A stretch of 64,000 nt of DNA. Source: Cyrtodaria siliqua. Its lineage: Eukaryota > Mollusca > Bivalvia > Adapedonta > Hiatellidae. Positions within the stretch are counted from its first letter, which is position 1, and every line of letters begins with the position of its first letter. The stretch spans positions 1-64,000 of the forward strand of contig JAWPHD010004369.1 in assembly GCA_037043455.1 (NCBI GenBank), read 5' to 3'. The position numbers and the translations under genes were made by a program. This document shows positions 38,101 to 40,803 of this stretch, in pieces. The notes under the pieces were generated by a model. The model ran no database searches. It saw nothing but the letters and a program-made list of their open reading frames with translations, and had not been told where the DNA came from.

Positions 38101-40803
38101 GGTCTCTGATATAGTCCGGGTAAGTCAACTTTACAACGACTTAATTTCAGTAACTTAAGGTTATTAAAGGGACACACGACAATCTTGATTTTTGAAAAAC
38201 TCACGGCGTCCCGTTAGTTTTTCTCGTAACTTGCATTTGTTCAATCATTAATATTAATTGTTAGAATAGTTCAAAGCAAATTGTTTTTACATATTATTGA
38301 CTTTTGATAATATTGCATCAATAATATGTTTAAAAAATGTGTAGAATAATGAAGAAAATAGAATTCCCAATTTTTTATTTAATTATATGCAAGCAGTTTT
38401 AAAGTCAAAATGATACAGGATTTATAAATCGCTGTACTAATTTTAATGCCTGATATAAAACTACAGATTGCCATGTGTCCCTTTAATCCAGATTGCCATG
38501 TGTCCCTTTAAGGTGTTAAAAGTATGAGGTTTTAAGTGTTACTAGTATTTATATTTATTTTGCAAATATCAATCCAGATCACATTCTTTCATACCATATT
38601 GGTGATGTTTTTAATTGTAATACATCACGGTTAATAGATATCTAACAGGCAGATTAATGTAGGATTGTTCGACCAGTTAGCTCAGTCGGTAGAGCATCAG
38701 AACGGTAGTCCCAAAGGTGGATGCTTGAACCTGGAACCTTCGACCTACCATTTAGATGCTCTAATGGCAGATGGTACCTGGCTGGACAATGCTACATCAG
38801 CTCACCTACTACCTGGCTGGACAATGCTACATCAGTTCACCTACTACCTGGCTGGACAATGCTACATCAGTTCACCTACTACCTGGCTGGACAATGCTAC
38901 ATCAGTTCACCTACTACCTGGCTGGACAATGCTACATCAGTTCACCTATGAACCGTGATATATGACATGATTAGAGCATGGAATGAACACTTATAGAATG
39001 CTACATCAGCTCACCTATGAACCGTGATATATGACATGATTAGAGCATGGAATGAACACTTATAGAATGCTACATCAGCTCACCTATGAACCGTGATATA
39101 TGACATGATTAGAGCATGGAATGAACACTTATAGAATGCTACATCAGCTCACCTATGAACCGTGATATATGACATGATTAGAGCATGGAATGAACACTTA
39201 TAGAATGCTACATCAGCTCACCTATGAACCGTGATATATGACATGATTAGAGCATGGAATGAACACTTATAGAATGCTACATCAGCTCACCTATGAACCG
39301 TGATATATGACATGATTAGAGCATGGAATGAACACTTATAGAATGCTACATCAGCTCACCTATGAACCGTGATATATGACATGATTAGAGCATGGAATGA
39401 ACACTTATAGAATGCTACATCAGCTCACCTATGAACCGTGATATATGACATGATTAGAGCATGGAATGAACACTTATAGAATGCATTTTTATACCCCTAT
39501 TCACAGAGTGAAGTGTCCCGTAACACATTTTTAATACTTGCATATCTCAAACATTTATTACAGAATTATAGCCCTTTGTTTGATTTAAATTTGTTTGATT
39601 TAAATTCATCACCTTCAGTTCTAATTATGATAATTGTCTTATTGCTGTAAGTATGTAAATATTACCTATGTTACAAGCTTATGTAATAATATAGAATCGT
39701 ATGTATACTTGCCATGGTATATAAGATAAAGCTTAACAGAAAAGAAAAAAAAGAGTGGTTATTGAATGAAATTGAACGTTATGAAATTGAAAGAGCCAAC
39801 ATGCCTGGTTCTCTGTTGAAGTAATTCGTCATAAATTGCAATGAAAGGATGACAACTCTATATTATGCACTGCACAGAATATAATATTCAAAAGGCAGCG
39901 AAATCACCCTTAAGTTTTATCAAAATACCCAGCATCAGATTTATCGTTTTCATTTTAAATCCTGACACATGTAAATCGAAATTATTATAAAATAAATTGC
40001 ACTTTATTTCATAACTAAAGATAAATCTTGGTTTGATTACCCTAATATGCTGATATGTTCACATGGTATACAAATGATAAATACCAATAGCCAGTATCTG
40101 AAAACAAGCTTATAAAAGAGTATATTAAAATAAACCTTATTTCGAGTGTTTTTCATTTTCCTTTCAGGTAAATTATTTAATAAATGGCAAAGATGTGGAA
40201 GAGATGACAATGTTACTTCACAAGTCCCGTGCCAGAGAACTGGCAACAAAGGTGTGCGGGAAACTGCGAGACAGCATACCCAGACAGTTGTTCCTTATAA
40301 CAATCCAGGCCACGGTCGGGAAGACTGTGGTGTGTAGGGAAGACGTGAAACCATTCAGGAAAGATGTGACGGCAAAATGTGTAAGTACATGTTAGAATTG
40401 TTTCAAAGGCTGCTTTCCCTTTATCACCTTGGCATCATAGTTTAAACAGTTCTTCAGTTTGATCAATCCACCGATAAGTAGTAATGCGGTGCGTAACATA
40501 TCACAACAAGCATGTGCCAAAAAAAAACTTACCTGTATGCGCAAGTATTCATGGGTAAATTATTAATGGGGGGATAAATAGGATTTAATACTTGTTTTGA
40601 ATCCAGTGTATATATGTCCATGCAAACTAGATGTTGCTAAATATATAACGAATAAATATATCTGTTTTCTTTACCAGTATGGTGGTGACGTAACCCGGAA
40701 AACGAAACTGCTGAGGCAACAAAGCGAGGGCAAGAAAAAAATGAGGATGGTCGGCAACGTGGAAGTACCTAAAGATGCATTTATAAACGTGCTTAAGAAA
40801 TGA
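1231..40803 (+). CDS. GUF1: GUF1 (LepA/EF4-type mitochondrial translation factor), 3' portion, 14 exons
   Basis: GUF1 is the mitochondrial homologue of bacterial LepA (EF4), a ribosome-binding GTPase of the matrix that supports translation fidelity. Exons seen: 1231-1311, 3980-4141, 6954-7018, 8585-8696, 14475-14565, 25940-26069, 28430-28539, 29937-30064, 31394-31464, 34689-34790, 36480-36613, 38074-38119, 40168-40380 and 40678-40803. They total 1571 nt, about 523 residues once one missing base is allowed for. In order they carry the end of G3 (GHVDF), G4 (NKID), G5 (SAK), the domain II beta-barrel, the LepA hallmark [10 protein letters not shown], the SFDYED segment and the C-terminal LepA domain ending in [10 protein letters not shown]. 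Every intron is GT-AG and phases match except between exons 3 and 4. The start codon, targeting peptide and P-loop lie upstream of the window. The introns are very long for so small a coding sequence because of repeat growth. Identity is near certain from co-linear similarity to animal GUF1 recalled from knowledge; no search was run. Confidence 0.95.
1340..1562 (+). mobile_element. SINE, family C
   Basis: The tRNA-like head (GGCCAAGTTGTTAGAGTCTC, GAGTTCCATCCC) is followed by GGTTCTACCCAGGTGCCTAC. The end GGAAAGTCGCCATATGACCT...GCGACTATAAAATCCAAT is a widespread bivalve SINE 3' end. It starts about 30 bp after GUF1 exon a. Confidence 0.75.
1863..2325 (-). pseudogene. 5'-truncated LINE tail (ORF2 C-terminus and 3' end)
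   Basis: On the - strand, codons from about 2320 read [17 protein letters not shown] and then [20 protein letters not shown], ending near 1961. The pattern C-X2-C-X7-H-X4-C followed by a Tyr/Asn-rich helix is the usual C-terminus of mollusc LINE ORF2 proteins. The element ends at 1863-1876 in a (CATT)n tail read on the - strand. No reverse transcriptase core remains. Confidence 0.75.
2590..3400. repeat. Diverged ~200-bp tandem repeat, AT-rich
   Basis: Phrases such as AGGAAAATATA, AGTTTGAACAAATTCTGTTA and CATGGTGACCTA recur near 2600, 2760-2820, 2960-3000 and 3280-3370. The units are old and eroded. No coding sign. Confidence 0.5.
3428..3635 (+). mobile_element. tRNA-derived SINE, family B
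   Basis: A box TTTAGTGGTAGAGCG and B box GGATTCGATCCC are followed by TGTGTCTCTGAGCAAGATAC and a tail with ATCGAGAGAGATTAAA. The copy at 26.2 kb is the closest relative. It is intronic, + strand. Confidence 0.8.
3690..3900 (+). mobile_element. SINE-like element, family D
   Basis: It shares CCCACTGAAAGCTCGCCTTA, GAGAAAGTGTTGATTCTTAC, GGTTCTACCCAGAAATAAGC and CCTAAAATGTGCTGAAAAAT with copies at 33.7, 36.2 and 49.8 kb. The usual end is GACGTAAAAC plus CATTCAAAC. Confidence 0.65.
3980..4141 (+). CDS. GUF1: GUF1 exon b: G4 motif
   Basis: Fifty-four codons in phase 0 open with [15 protein letters not shown] and contain the guanine-specificity motif NKID within [15 protein letters not shown]. The acceptor is gacag before 3980; the donor is GTAAGC from 4142. 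The intron before it holds two SINEs and a truncated LINE tail. Confidence 0.95.
4408..4858. repeat. 18-bp minisatellite, left block
   Basis: About 25 units of GAACTCACCTGTGTGTCT. Because 18 is divisible by three, both strands stay open (about 155 codons each way), which is not evidence of a gene. Confidence 0.93.
4866..5200 (-). mobile_element. SINE, family F, inserted into the 18-bp array
   Basis: On the - strand it starts with a B-box-like GGTCGTGGGTTTGAGTCCCC, then TACGGCGTGGTATTCCAGTT and GCACTATAAAGAAACC, and ends GTCGTAGGTGGAGGGACTAT. The 18-bp minisatellite stops at its left edge and resumes at its right edge. Confidence 0.7.
5203..5446. repeat. 18-bp minisatellite, right block
   Basis: About 13 units, same sequence and phase type as the block at 4.4 kb. 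The two are one array split by a SINE. Confidence 0.9.
5447..5872 (+). mobile_element. Repeat family R2 fragment (ends GGGCCTCTTGTTT)
   Basis: It has the phrases TTCATCTGATCTTTACCAAA and TTATGACTCTTGATTTAG repeated, and ends with GGCCCTCTTGGGCCTCTTGT. The front is replaced by a T-rich low-complexity stretch (5480-5600). The same end occurs at 9.4 and 24.6 kb. Confidence 0.6.
5873..6770 (+). mobile_element. Repeat family R3 (GTCCGGTAAATAACTCTGAC units)
   Basis: It starts TATGTCCCCTTCCCGAAGGG, a short palindrome, then a TAGACGCACCGGACGTCCG segment. About five diverged units follow, each with GTCCGGTAAATAACTCTGAC, ACCTGGCACAAGTGTTCACC and CTTCAAGGTCAAGGTCACAC. It directly abuts the R2 end on its left. 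It lies in GUF1 intron b-c and is not coding. Confidence 0.6.
6954..7018 (+). CDS. GUF1: GUF1 exon c: G5 motif
   Basis: It encodes [20 protein letters not shown] and two prolines, with the G5 SAK motif at the start. The acceptor is ttacag before 6954 and the donor is a strong GTAAGT at 7019. It ends in phase 2 (two bases of a Pro codon), which does not fit the frame of the next exon unless one base is added there. Confidence 0.93.
7094..7345 (+). mobile_element. Repeat family R4 fragment (TACCCC...GGGGTA head)
   Basis: The head pairs ATACCCCTGCAAAAC with TTTAATGGGGGTATAC across a short loop, followed by GCCTGTCTGTCTGTCCATAG and a GGTCAAAGGTCAAGGTCACA segment. It is cut off on its right by the 19-bp minisatellite. 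Confidence 0.55.
7341..8496. repeat. 19-bp minisatellite with internal G-run
   Basis: Roughly 55 diverged units of GCCAATATTGTGGGGTGTT fill most of GUF1 intron c-d, up to 90 bp from exon d. A nearly pure G stretch of about 45 bases lies at 7748-7794. Confidence 0.9.
8585..8696 (+). CDS. GUF1: GUF1 exon d: start of domain II, with apparent 1-nt deletion
   Basis: The similar frame reads [20 protein letters not shown] and then [17 protein letters not shown], the linker and first strands of domain II. The acceptor is cacacag before 8585; the donor GTAAAA starts at 8697 (phase 1). Joined to exon c as spliced, the frame stops after a few codons. One extra A in the AAAA run at 8588-8591 would restore a PPPK junction of the length expected in the family. 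No other usable acceptor of the right phase was seen nearby. This is either an assembly or read error in a homopolymer or a true frameshift allele. Confidence 0.9.
8829..9413 (+). mobile_element. Repeat family R2 copy
   Basis: It begins TTTTAGCTCTACTGGGCGC, contains CCATCCGTTAACTTTTGCC and the TTCATTCGTTCCTTACCAAA phrases, and ends CCTGTGGGCCTCTTATTG. It is a diverged member of the family at 5.4 and 22.7 kb, in GUF1 intron d-e. Confidence 0.6.
9602..9928. mobile_element. hAT-like MITE (CAGGGCTTTTTT ends)
   Basis: The left end CAGGGCTTTTTTTGAC and right end TAGAAAAAAGCACTG are inverted; the inside repeats TTCCCAATTTTGAG-like phrases on both sides. CAGNGCTTTTT is typical of hAT ends. A short ACATT occurs at both flanks, but a clear 8-bp duplication was not found. 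Confidence 0.55.
9930..10300. other. No recognised feature
   Basis: AT-rich intron sequence of GUF1 before the 37-bp array. I see nothing beyond short open frames. Confidence 0.5.
10306..12424. repeat. 37-bp minisatellite, ~57 units
   Basis: Each unit reads GATTGGCTGATCATTAAATA then TTTGGGATAACATTCAT. Two variants (GGGATAACATT and GGGATATCATT) are interspersed, and GATGGG replaces GATTGG in some. There are no spacers, so it is not CRISPR-like. It lies in GUF1 intron d-e. Confidence 0.95.
12611..13580 (+). mobile_element. Palindrome-headed repeat R1, copy 1 (3 internal units)
   Basis: It starts with a near-palindrome (AGCTCTTCTGATC / GATCAGCAGAGCT), followed by a short GTCCGTC tract, about three ~320-bp units and the end sequence GTAGAGCTTCAAGGTCATTG...CTTGTT. 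Each unit has GTAGCGACTA, a CAAGATGGCCG box and CAGTGGCCATCTTTG in reverse. It lies in GUF1 intron e-f. No coding capacity is seen. The transposon class is unknown to me. Confidence 0.8.
13610..13868 (+). mobile_element. SINE-like element, family E
   Basis: It has TTTGCAGCAACTTTGCAGTT, GATGTACATGGAGGATGAG and the end GTTAGGCGCCGTATAACCTT, TTGGCGCGCCTTAAAACCCC then AATTCAATTC. Related copies are at 31.5, 44.9 and 47.1 kb. An apparent reading frame here is not a GUF1 exon. Confidence 0.7.
13938..14048. mobile_element. MITE with TTAACCC ends, family M3, short copy
   Basis: TTAACCCTTAACCCGCTATA and GTAGGGGGTTAAGGATTAA are inverted ends. The core TGTAAACCCAGATCAGCCTG and CGAGT is shared in opposite orientation with the copy at 26.5 kb. 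Confidence 0.65.
14475..14565 (+). CDS. GUF1: GUF1 exon e: domain II, parent of a tandem array
   Basis: It encodes the G of KKGD and then [20 protein letters not shown] followed by [10 protein letters not shown] (last codon split). The acceptor is tacag before 14475 and the donor is GTAAGT at 14566 (phase 2). The last ~35 bases of the exon plus the donor are copied six times just downstream (see the array at 14531-14918). Reading past the first donor meets TAA at once, so the first donor is the likely one. Confidence 0.93.
14531..14918. repeat. 52-bp array derived from the end of GUF1 exon e plus its 5' splice site
   Basis: The exon end (CTCATGTACCCCACAGAATA, CCCCACAGATGTGCT) with donor GTAAGT is followed by six copies spaced 52-54 bp. 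Donor-equivalent positions are 14566 (true), 14620, 14672, 14724, 14776, 14828 and 14880; all read GTAAGT except 14776 (GGAAGT). A partial unit follows, cut by the 911-bp transposon. Confidence 0.93.
14924..15834. mobile_element. 911-bp non-autonomous DNA transposon, TA target duplication
   Basis: Inverted ends CAGACCCAGTGGCGTTCAAG... and ...CTTCAACACAATTGGGTCTG pair over about 36 bp, with TA on both sides (14922-14923, 15835-15836). Inside each end are clustered AAATGC / GCATTT and AACGCAAATG motifs (15000-15165, 15545-15800), which look like transposase-binding repeats. No transposase frame is present. It is inserted within the last unit of the exon-derived 52-bp array. Confidence 0.8.
15840..16255. 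other. No recognised feature
   Basis: Intron sequence between the 911-bp transposon and R1 copy 2. It carries a short CCGTCTGTCCGTCCATACCG tract near 16185, perhaps the head of an eroded GTCCGTC-type repeat. Confidence 0.45.
16260..18556 (+). mobile_element. Palindrome-headed repeat R1, copy 2 (7 internal units)
   Basis: This is the longest copy, with the same head and end as the copy at 12.6 kb. The boundary motif of the internal unit (TACATAGAGTTATATA) appears six times, giving seven units. The first three carry the AAATCCAAGATGGCCGCC variant and the later ones the CGGCCGGAAATTCAAGATGG variant. A perfect AGGTCATTGACCT lies at 18539-18551. Confidence 0.85.
18686..20266 (+). mobile_element. 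Palindrome-headed repeat R1, copy 3 (5 internal units)
   Basis: It starts only ~130 bp after the previous copy in the same orientation. It has the same head, GTCCGTC tract, five units and end. The last four units follow the same order of variants as the last four of the copy at 16.3 kb, so the two may derive from one another. AGGTCATTGACCT is at 20248-20260. Confidence 0.85.
20370..20918. repeat. 21-bp minisatellite
   Basis: About 26 units of GTCACATAAATGTAGTGGGA plus T, with CATGTAAATG, CACATAAATG and AAGATAATG variants in blocks. It starts about 100 bp after R1 copy 3. Confidence 0.9.
21135..21350 (+). mobile_element. Interspersed repeat (GGTCATATAATAATGTAT family)
   Basis: AAACTCTACCCAGG, GGTCATATAATAATGTATAC, TCAAGGGTTCTTAAAATTTT, AACTCTTAATTTG and TTGTGTCTGTAGAGTTTGGA are shared with 28.64-28.87 kb, 55.88-56.0 kb and, inverted, 35.43-35.60 kb. 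Class unknown. Confidence 0.55.
21522..21838 (+). mobile_element. tRNA-derived SINE, family A (best copy)
   Basis: The head resembles a tRNA with A box TGGCGCAGTCGGTAGCGC, a TGT anticodon-like loop and B box GGTTCAATCC. The body has TTCTTGGGCAAGACACTTTT and CCCTCTCTCTGGGGCGGCTC. The tail reads TTAAACAACATTCAATTCAA. It lies in GUF1 intron e-f and is not a functional tRNA. Confidence 0.85.
22035..22745 (+). mobile_element. Repeat with GGC-rich head and three ~164-bp units
   Basis: The CCGGCGGCAGTGGCGGCGG head is followed by units starting near 22112, 22277 and 22440. Each has TTTGCGTTTAGGTCACTTTT, ACAAACTGTATGCACTAGA and GCAAAGGGCAGATAACTTAA; a diverged fourth unit follows. It is non-coding and joins directly to the R2 copy. 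Confidence 0.6.
22747..24595 (+). mobile_element. Repeat family R2, long composite copy with nested inserts
   Basis: The head TTTTAGCTCTACTGGCCAAG and the end GGCCCTCTTGGGCCTCTTGT are family marks. Between them lie a T-rich stretch (22985-23255), a GACGTTGTCGTC-type segment (23256-23690) and tandem units with GTCGGCGCTACTCCTC and TAGTTGTGC (23800-24170). The inside is probably a nest of several elements. Confidence 0.5.
22985..23255. repeat. T-rich low-complexity tract
   Basis: Runs of T with scattered A, including TATA steps (23030-23060) and a T-run of about 30 at 23144-23176. It lies within the composite R2 region. Confidence 0.85.
24791..25105 (-). other. Unidentified 104-codon open frame in GUF1 intron e-f
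   Basis: The frame starts [20 protein letters not shown] and ends [14 protein letters not shown], with six Cys and a composition more protein-like than its surroundings. I do not recognise it. It could be a decayed exon or part of a retroposed gene. Its 3' edge carries a 31-bp sequence (TATATATTTACATTAATTTT then TAATTACT) that also occurs at 21972. Confidence 0.15.
25110..25930. other. Unassigned intron sequence before GUF1 exon f
   Basis: A slightly GC-richer stretch (25580-25830) has no tandem structure and no identified homology. CATTCATTCATTCATTG at 25880 resembles a LINE tail in + orientation. Confidence 0.4.
25940..26069 (+). CDS. GUF1: GUF1 exon f: LYAGQVGY segment
   Basis: After the split Leu codon it reads [20 protein letters not shown], then [20 protein letters not shown] and RPM. 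YAGQVGY is a conserved LepA/GUF1 block. The acceptor is ttgtag before 25940 and the donor is GTACGC at 26070 (phase 0). The intron before it is about 11.4 kb, the longest in the window. Confidence 0.95.
26190..26395 (+). mobile_element. tRNA-derived SINE, family B, second copy
   Basis: It has A box TTTAGTGGTAGAGCG, B box GGGTTCGATCTC, TGTGTCCCTGAGCAAAACAC, then ATCGAGAGTGATTAAAATA. Some 75-80% of positions appear shared with the 3.4-kb copy by eye. Confidence 0.8.
26526..26708. mobile_element. MITE family M3, longer copy
   Basis: The ends are TTAACCCTTAACCCGCTACA and CAGGTTAAGGATTAA, with the core TGATCAGCCTGCGAGT. It is about 70 bp longer than the 13.9-kb copy and inverted relative to it. 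Confidence 0.65.
26815..28406 (+). mobile_element. Palindrome-headed repeat R1, copy 4 (5 internal units)
   Basis: It has a clean head (AGCTCTACTGATC, loop AGA, GATCAGCAGAGCT), a (CCGT)n tract, five units and end. AGGTCATTGACCT is at 28388-28400. It fills most of GUF1 intron f-g and ends about 25 bp before exon g, close to the likely branch point and pyrimidine tract. Confidence 0.85.
28430..28539 (+). CDS. GUF1: GUF1 exon g
   Basis: It encodes [20 protein letters not shown], then [16 protein letters not shown] and the first two bases of a Ser codon. The acceptor is cttcag before 28430; the donor GTATTG starts at 28540 (phase 2). A palindrome-headed repeat ends only about 25 bp upstream of this exon. 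Confidence 0.95.
28630..28875 (+). mobile_element. Interspersed repeat, same family as 21.1 kb
   Basis: TTTAGGTCATAAAACGATGT, AACTCTTAATTCGACGCTCC and TTGTGTCTATAGAGTTTAGA match the 21.1-kb copy. It lies in GUF1 intron g-h. Confidence 0.5.
29066..29845 (+). mobile_element. Repeat family R5 (GCTCCC...GGGAGC head, ~150-bp units)
   Basis: The head TTATGCTCCCTGAAATTTC and TCGGGAGGAGCATAA form a near-perfect palindrome. A GTCCGTTCG segment and about four diverged units follow, each with a CATCCGATTTTCACGAAACT-like phrase, TATCAGTATGATG and TTTTTGGCGGAGTTA. It ends around CAGGGAGCATCCATCGG, GCTTGTTT. It lies in GUF1 intron g-h. Confidence 0.6.
29937..30064 (+). CDS. GUF1: GUF1 exon h: [10 protein letters not shown] hallmark
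   Basis: It encodes [20 protein letters not shown] and then [31 protein letters not shown] is the most diagnostic LepA-family signature in this window. The acceptor is ccgcag before 29937; the donor GTAAAT starts at 30065 (phase 1). Confidence 0.96.
30126..30215 (+). mobile_element. tRNA-like SINE head
   Basis: GCGCCATGGTGAAATGGTTAG (A box region, here 20 bases from GCGCC) and GTTCAATCCCAGCC (B box) are spaced as in a tRNA. No matching acceptor stem is visible, so a SINE head is more likely than a gene. It lies 60 bp after GUF1 exon h. Confidence 0.45.
30424..30533. repeat. 34-bp repeat, 3 units
   Basis: Three near-identical copies of AATTAACAATAAATACAAAC then ACTGATTGTCGCAG. It is a recent small expansion in GUF1 intron h-i. 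Confidence 0.85.
30800..31150. repeat. Eroded repeat of AAAGCTGCGT / AAAGCACAGCTTTT
   Basis: AAAGCTGTGTTTTTAAGAAA, AAAAGCACAGTTTC and AAAAGCACAGCTTTTC recur at irregular spacing. AAAGCTG and CAGCTTT can pair. Confidence 0.4.
31168..31304. repeat. 137-bp imperfect hairpin (MITE-like)
   Basis: GTTCCTACGAAATCATCCCG...CCAGCAAGATAAC pairs with GTTATCTTGTTGAAATAATG...GGGATGATTTCCTAGAAAC. The arms are about 45 bp around a 35-bp loop, in GUF1 intron h-i close to exon i. Confidence 0.7.
31394..31464 (+). CDS. GUF1: GUF1 exon i
   Basis: It encodes [20 protein letters not shown] and NPTK, which matches the variable insert followed by the INPAQ-like block of animal GUF1. The acceptor is tttcag before 31394; the donor GTAAGA starts at 31465 (phase 0). 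Confidence 0.88.
31505..31572 (+). mobile_element. SINE-like element, family E, 3' end only
   Basis: Only the tail TATATAACCTTTTCATGTGT, TGGTGCGCCTTAAAACCCC and AATTCAATTCAATTC remains. It lies just after GUF1 exon i. Confidence 0.65.
31575..32040. other. No recognised feature, minor CATCACNTC direct repeat
   Basis: AT-rich intron. TATCATGACATCACTTTC, TATTATGACATCACATCC and TATTATGACATCACGTCA repeat three times at 31979-32041 (about 26 bp apart). Confidence 0.5.
32045..32757 (-). pseudogene. 5'-truncated LINE tail, second family
   Basis: The - strand frame from about 32755 reads [20 protein letters not shown], then [20 protein letters not shown], and stops at 32336. A CKFC...[10 protein letters not shown] motif (C-X2-C-X7-H-X4-C) sits at 32510-32565. 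Below it lies an AT-rich 3' UTR ending around 32045. The family differs from the tails at 1.9 kb and 60 kb. Confidence 0.75.
32805..33230. repeat. 39-bp minisatellite, 11 units
   Basis: Units read ACTGTTTGTATCACTCATTG then AGTAATGTGTTAGATTAAG. The - strand stays open as repeats of [13 protein letters not shown] because 39 is divisible by three; this is not a gene. It lies next to the truncated LINE tail. Confidence 0.92.
33235..33665. other. No recognised feature
   Basis: AT-rich GUF1 intron i-j between the 39-bp array and a family D SINE. Confidence 0.5.
33670..33908 (+). mobile_element. SINE-like element, family D
   Basis: It has GTTCGAATCCCACTGAGATT (B-box like), GAGAAAGTGTCGGTTCTTAT, GGAGGTTTACAGTACTGG and an end at GACGTAAAACACCATTCAAA. 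It lies in GUF1 intron i-j. Confidence 0.7.
34092..34275. repeat. 57-bp repeat, 3 units
   Basis: Nearly identical units containing ATATGGCATGTCTGCAGGAT, CTGACCGGAGGCTTTAGCCT and AGAGTGTGATCCTGGCG. The GC content is far above the surrounding intron. Confidence 0.9.
34280..34680. other. No recognised feature
   Basis: AT-rich intron leading to GUF1 exon j; nothing beyond a T-rich acceptor region. Confidence 0.5.
34689..34790 (+). CDS. GUF1: GUF1 exon j
   Basis: Thirty-four codons read [20 protein letters not shown] and then [14 protein letters not shown]. The EP-x-V-x-GTII-x-PDEY pattern is typical of domain V in LepA proteins. The acceptor is gaacag before 34689; the donor GTAAGT starts at 34791 (phase 0). 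Confidence 0.95.
35073..35333. repeat. 36-bp minisatellite, 7 units
   Basis: Units read TTGTTAGATTATACATATGT then TCTGGAGGTGTATTAA. It lies in GUF1 intron j-k. Confidence 0.92.
35430..35600 (-). mobile_element. Interspersed repeat, same family, inverted
   Basis: ATCCAAACTCTATAACTACA and ACCAACTCTTAATTCATTTT are the reverse of the family's right half. Confidence 0.45.
35900..36200 (+). mobile_element. tRNA-derived SINE, family A, diverged
   Basis: The head GGCCCAGTGGATAGCACGG, B box GGTTCAAGCC, TTGGGCAAGACATTTTTC and tail GTTAAACAACATTCATAT match the 21.5-kb copy. The 3' half of another SINE (family D) follows immediately. Confidence 0.75.
36205..36350 (+). mobile_element. SINE-like element, family D, 3' half
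   Basis: It starts at GGATGGCGGGAGATATACAG and ends GACGTAAAACTCTACTCGAA. The 5' half is missing and a family A SINE sits directly upstream. Confidence 0.65.
36480..36613 (+). CDS. GUF1: GUF1 exon k
   Basis: It encodes [20 protein letters not shown], then [20 protein letters not shown] and SGYA. The PLNEI-x-VDF-x-D-x-LKS block is conserved in the family. The acceptor is ttttcag before 36480; the donor GTAAAT starts at 36614 (phase 2). Confidence 0.95.
36800..37859. repeat. 28-bp minisatellite, ~38 units
   Basis: Units of TCTGATATGGACATCATCCA then GTCCCATG are highly uniform. About eight units are 27 bp (TTGATATGG) and several carry TCTAATATGG. Homogeneity implies recent spread. It fills most of GUF1 intron k-l. 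Confidence 0.95.
38074..38119 (+). CDS. GUF1: GUF1 exon l: SFDYED micro-exon
   Basis: This 46-nt exon completes a split Ser codon and reads [15 protein letters not shown], the SFDYE/SLDYE block of LepA. The acceptor is ttacag before 38074; the donor GTAAGT starts at 38120 (phase 0). Confidence 0.94.
38168..38507. mobile_element. TTAA-flanked MITE, family M1, copy 1
   Basis: It begins AGGGACACACGACAATCTTG after TTAA (38164-38167) and reaches GCCATGTGTCCCT before TTAA (38483-38486). The right end is then repeated once (to 38507), followed by another TTAA. TTAA duplication suggests a piggyBac-like origin, but the terminal bases are not classic for that group. It is intronic, 45 bp after GUF1 exon l. 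Confidence 0.8.
38667..38765 (+). mobile_element. tRNA-like SINE head next to two minisatellites
   Basis: TTAGCTCAGTCGGTAGAGCA is a good A box. The B-box region (GCTTGAACCTGGAACC) is degraded. The 35-bp array starts immediately after. Confidence 0.5.
38774..38949. repeat. 35-bp minisatellite, 5 units
   Basis: Units read TACCTGGCTGGACAATGCTA then CATCAGTTCACCTAC. The segment ATGCTACATCAGTTCACCTA is shared with the 69-bp array that follows. Confidence 0.92.
38926..39484. repeat. 69-bp tandem repeat, ~8 units
   Basis: Units include ATGCTACATCAGCTCACCTA, TGAACCGTGATATATGACAT and GATTAGAGCATGGAATGAAC then ACTTATAGA. The units are almost identical. It overlaps the last 35-bp unit through the shared core. 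Confidence 0.93.
39490..40160. other. No recognised feature
   Basis: AT-rich intron l-m between the 69-bp array and GUF1 exon m. Confidence 0.5.
40168..40380 (+). CDS. GUF1: GUF1 exon m: C-terminal domain
   Basis: Seventy-one codons run from [20 protein letters not shown] through [20 protein letters not shown] to [16 protein letters not shown]-x-I-x-IQA and the R-KDV-AKC block belong to the LepA C-terminal domain, which is unique to this family. The acceptor is tttcag before 40168; the donor GTAAGT starts at 40381 (phase 0). Confidence 0.96.
40678..40803 (+). CDS. GUF1: GUF1 last exon: C-terminus and stop
   Basis: It encodes [20 protein letters not shown], then [20 protein letters not shown] and a final K before TGA at 40801-40803. 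YGGD-TRK-KLL and [10 protein letters not shown] close every LepA/GUF1 protein. The acceptor is accag before 40678. The last codons and stop are the first unit of a degenerate tandem repeat that forms the 3' UTR region. Confidence 0.96.
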   Translation, partial: YGGDVTRKTKLLRQQSEGKKKMRMVGNVEVPKDAFINVLKK

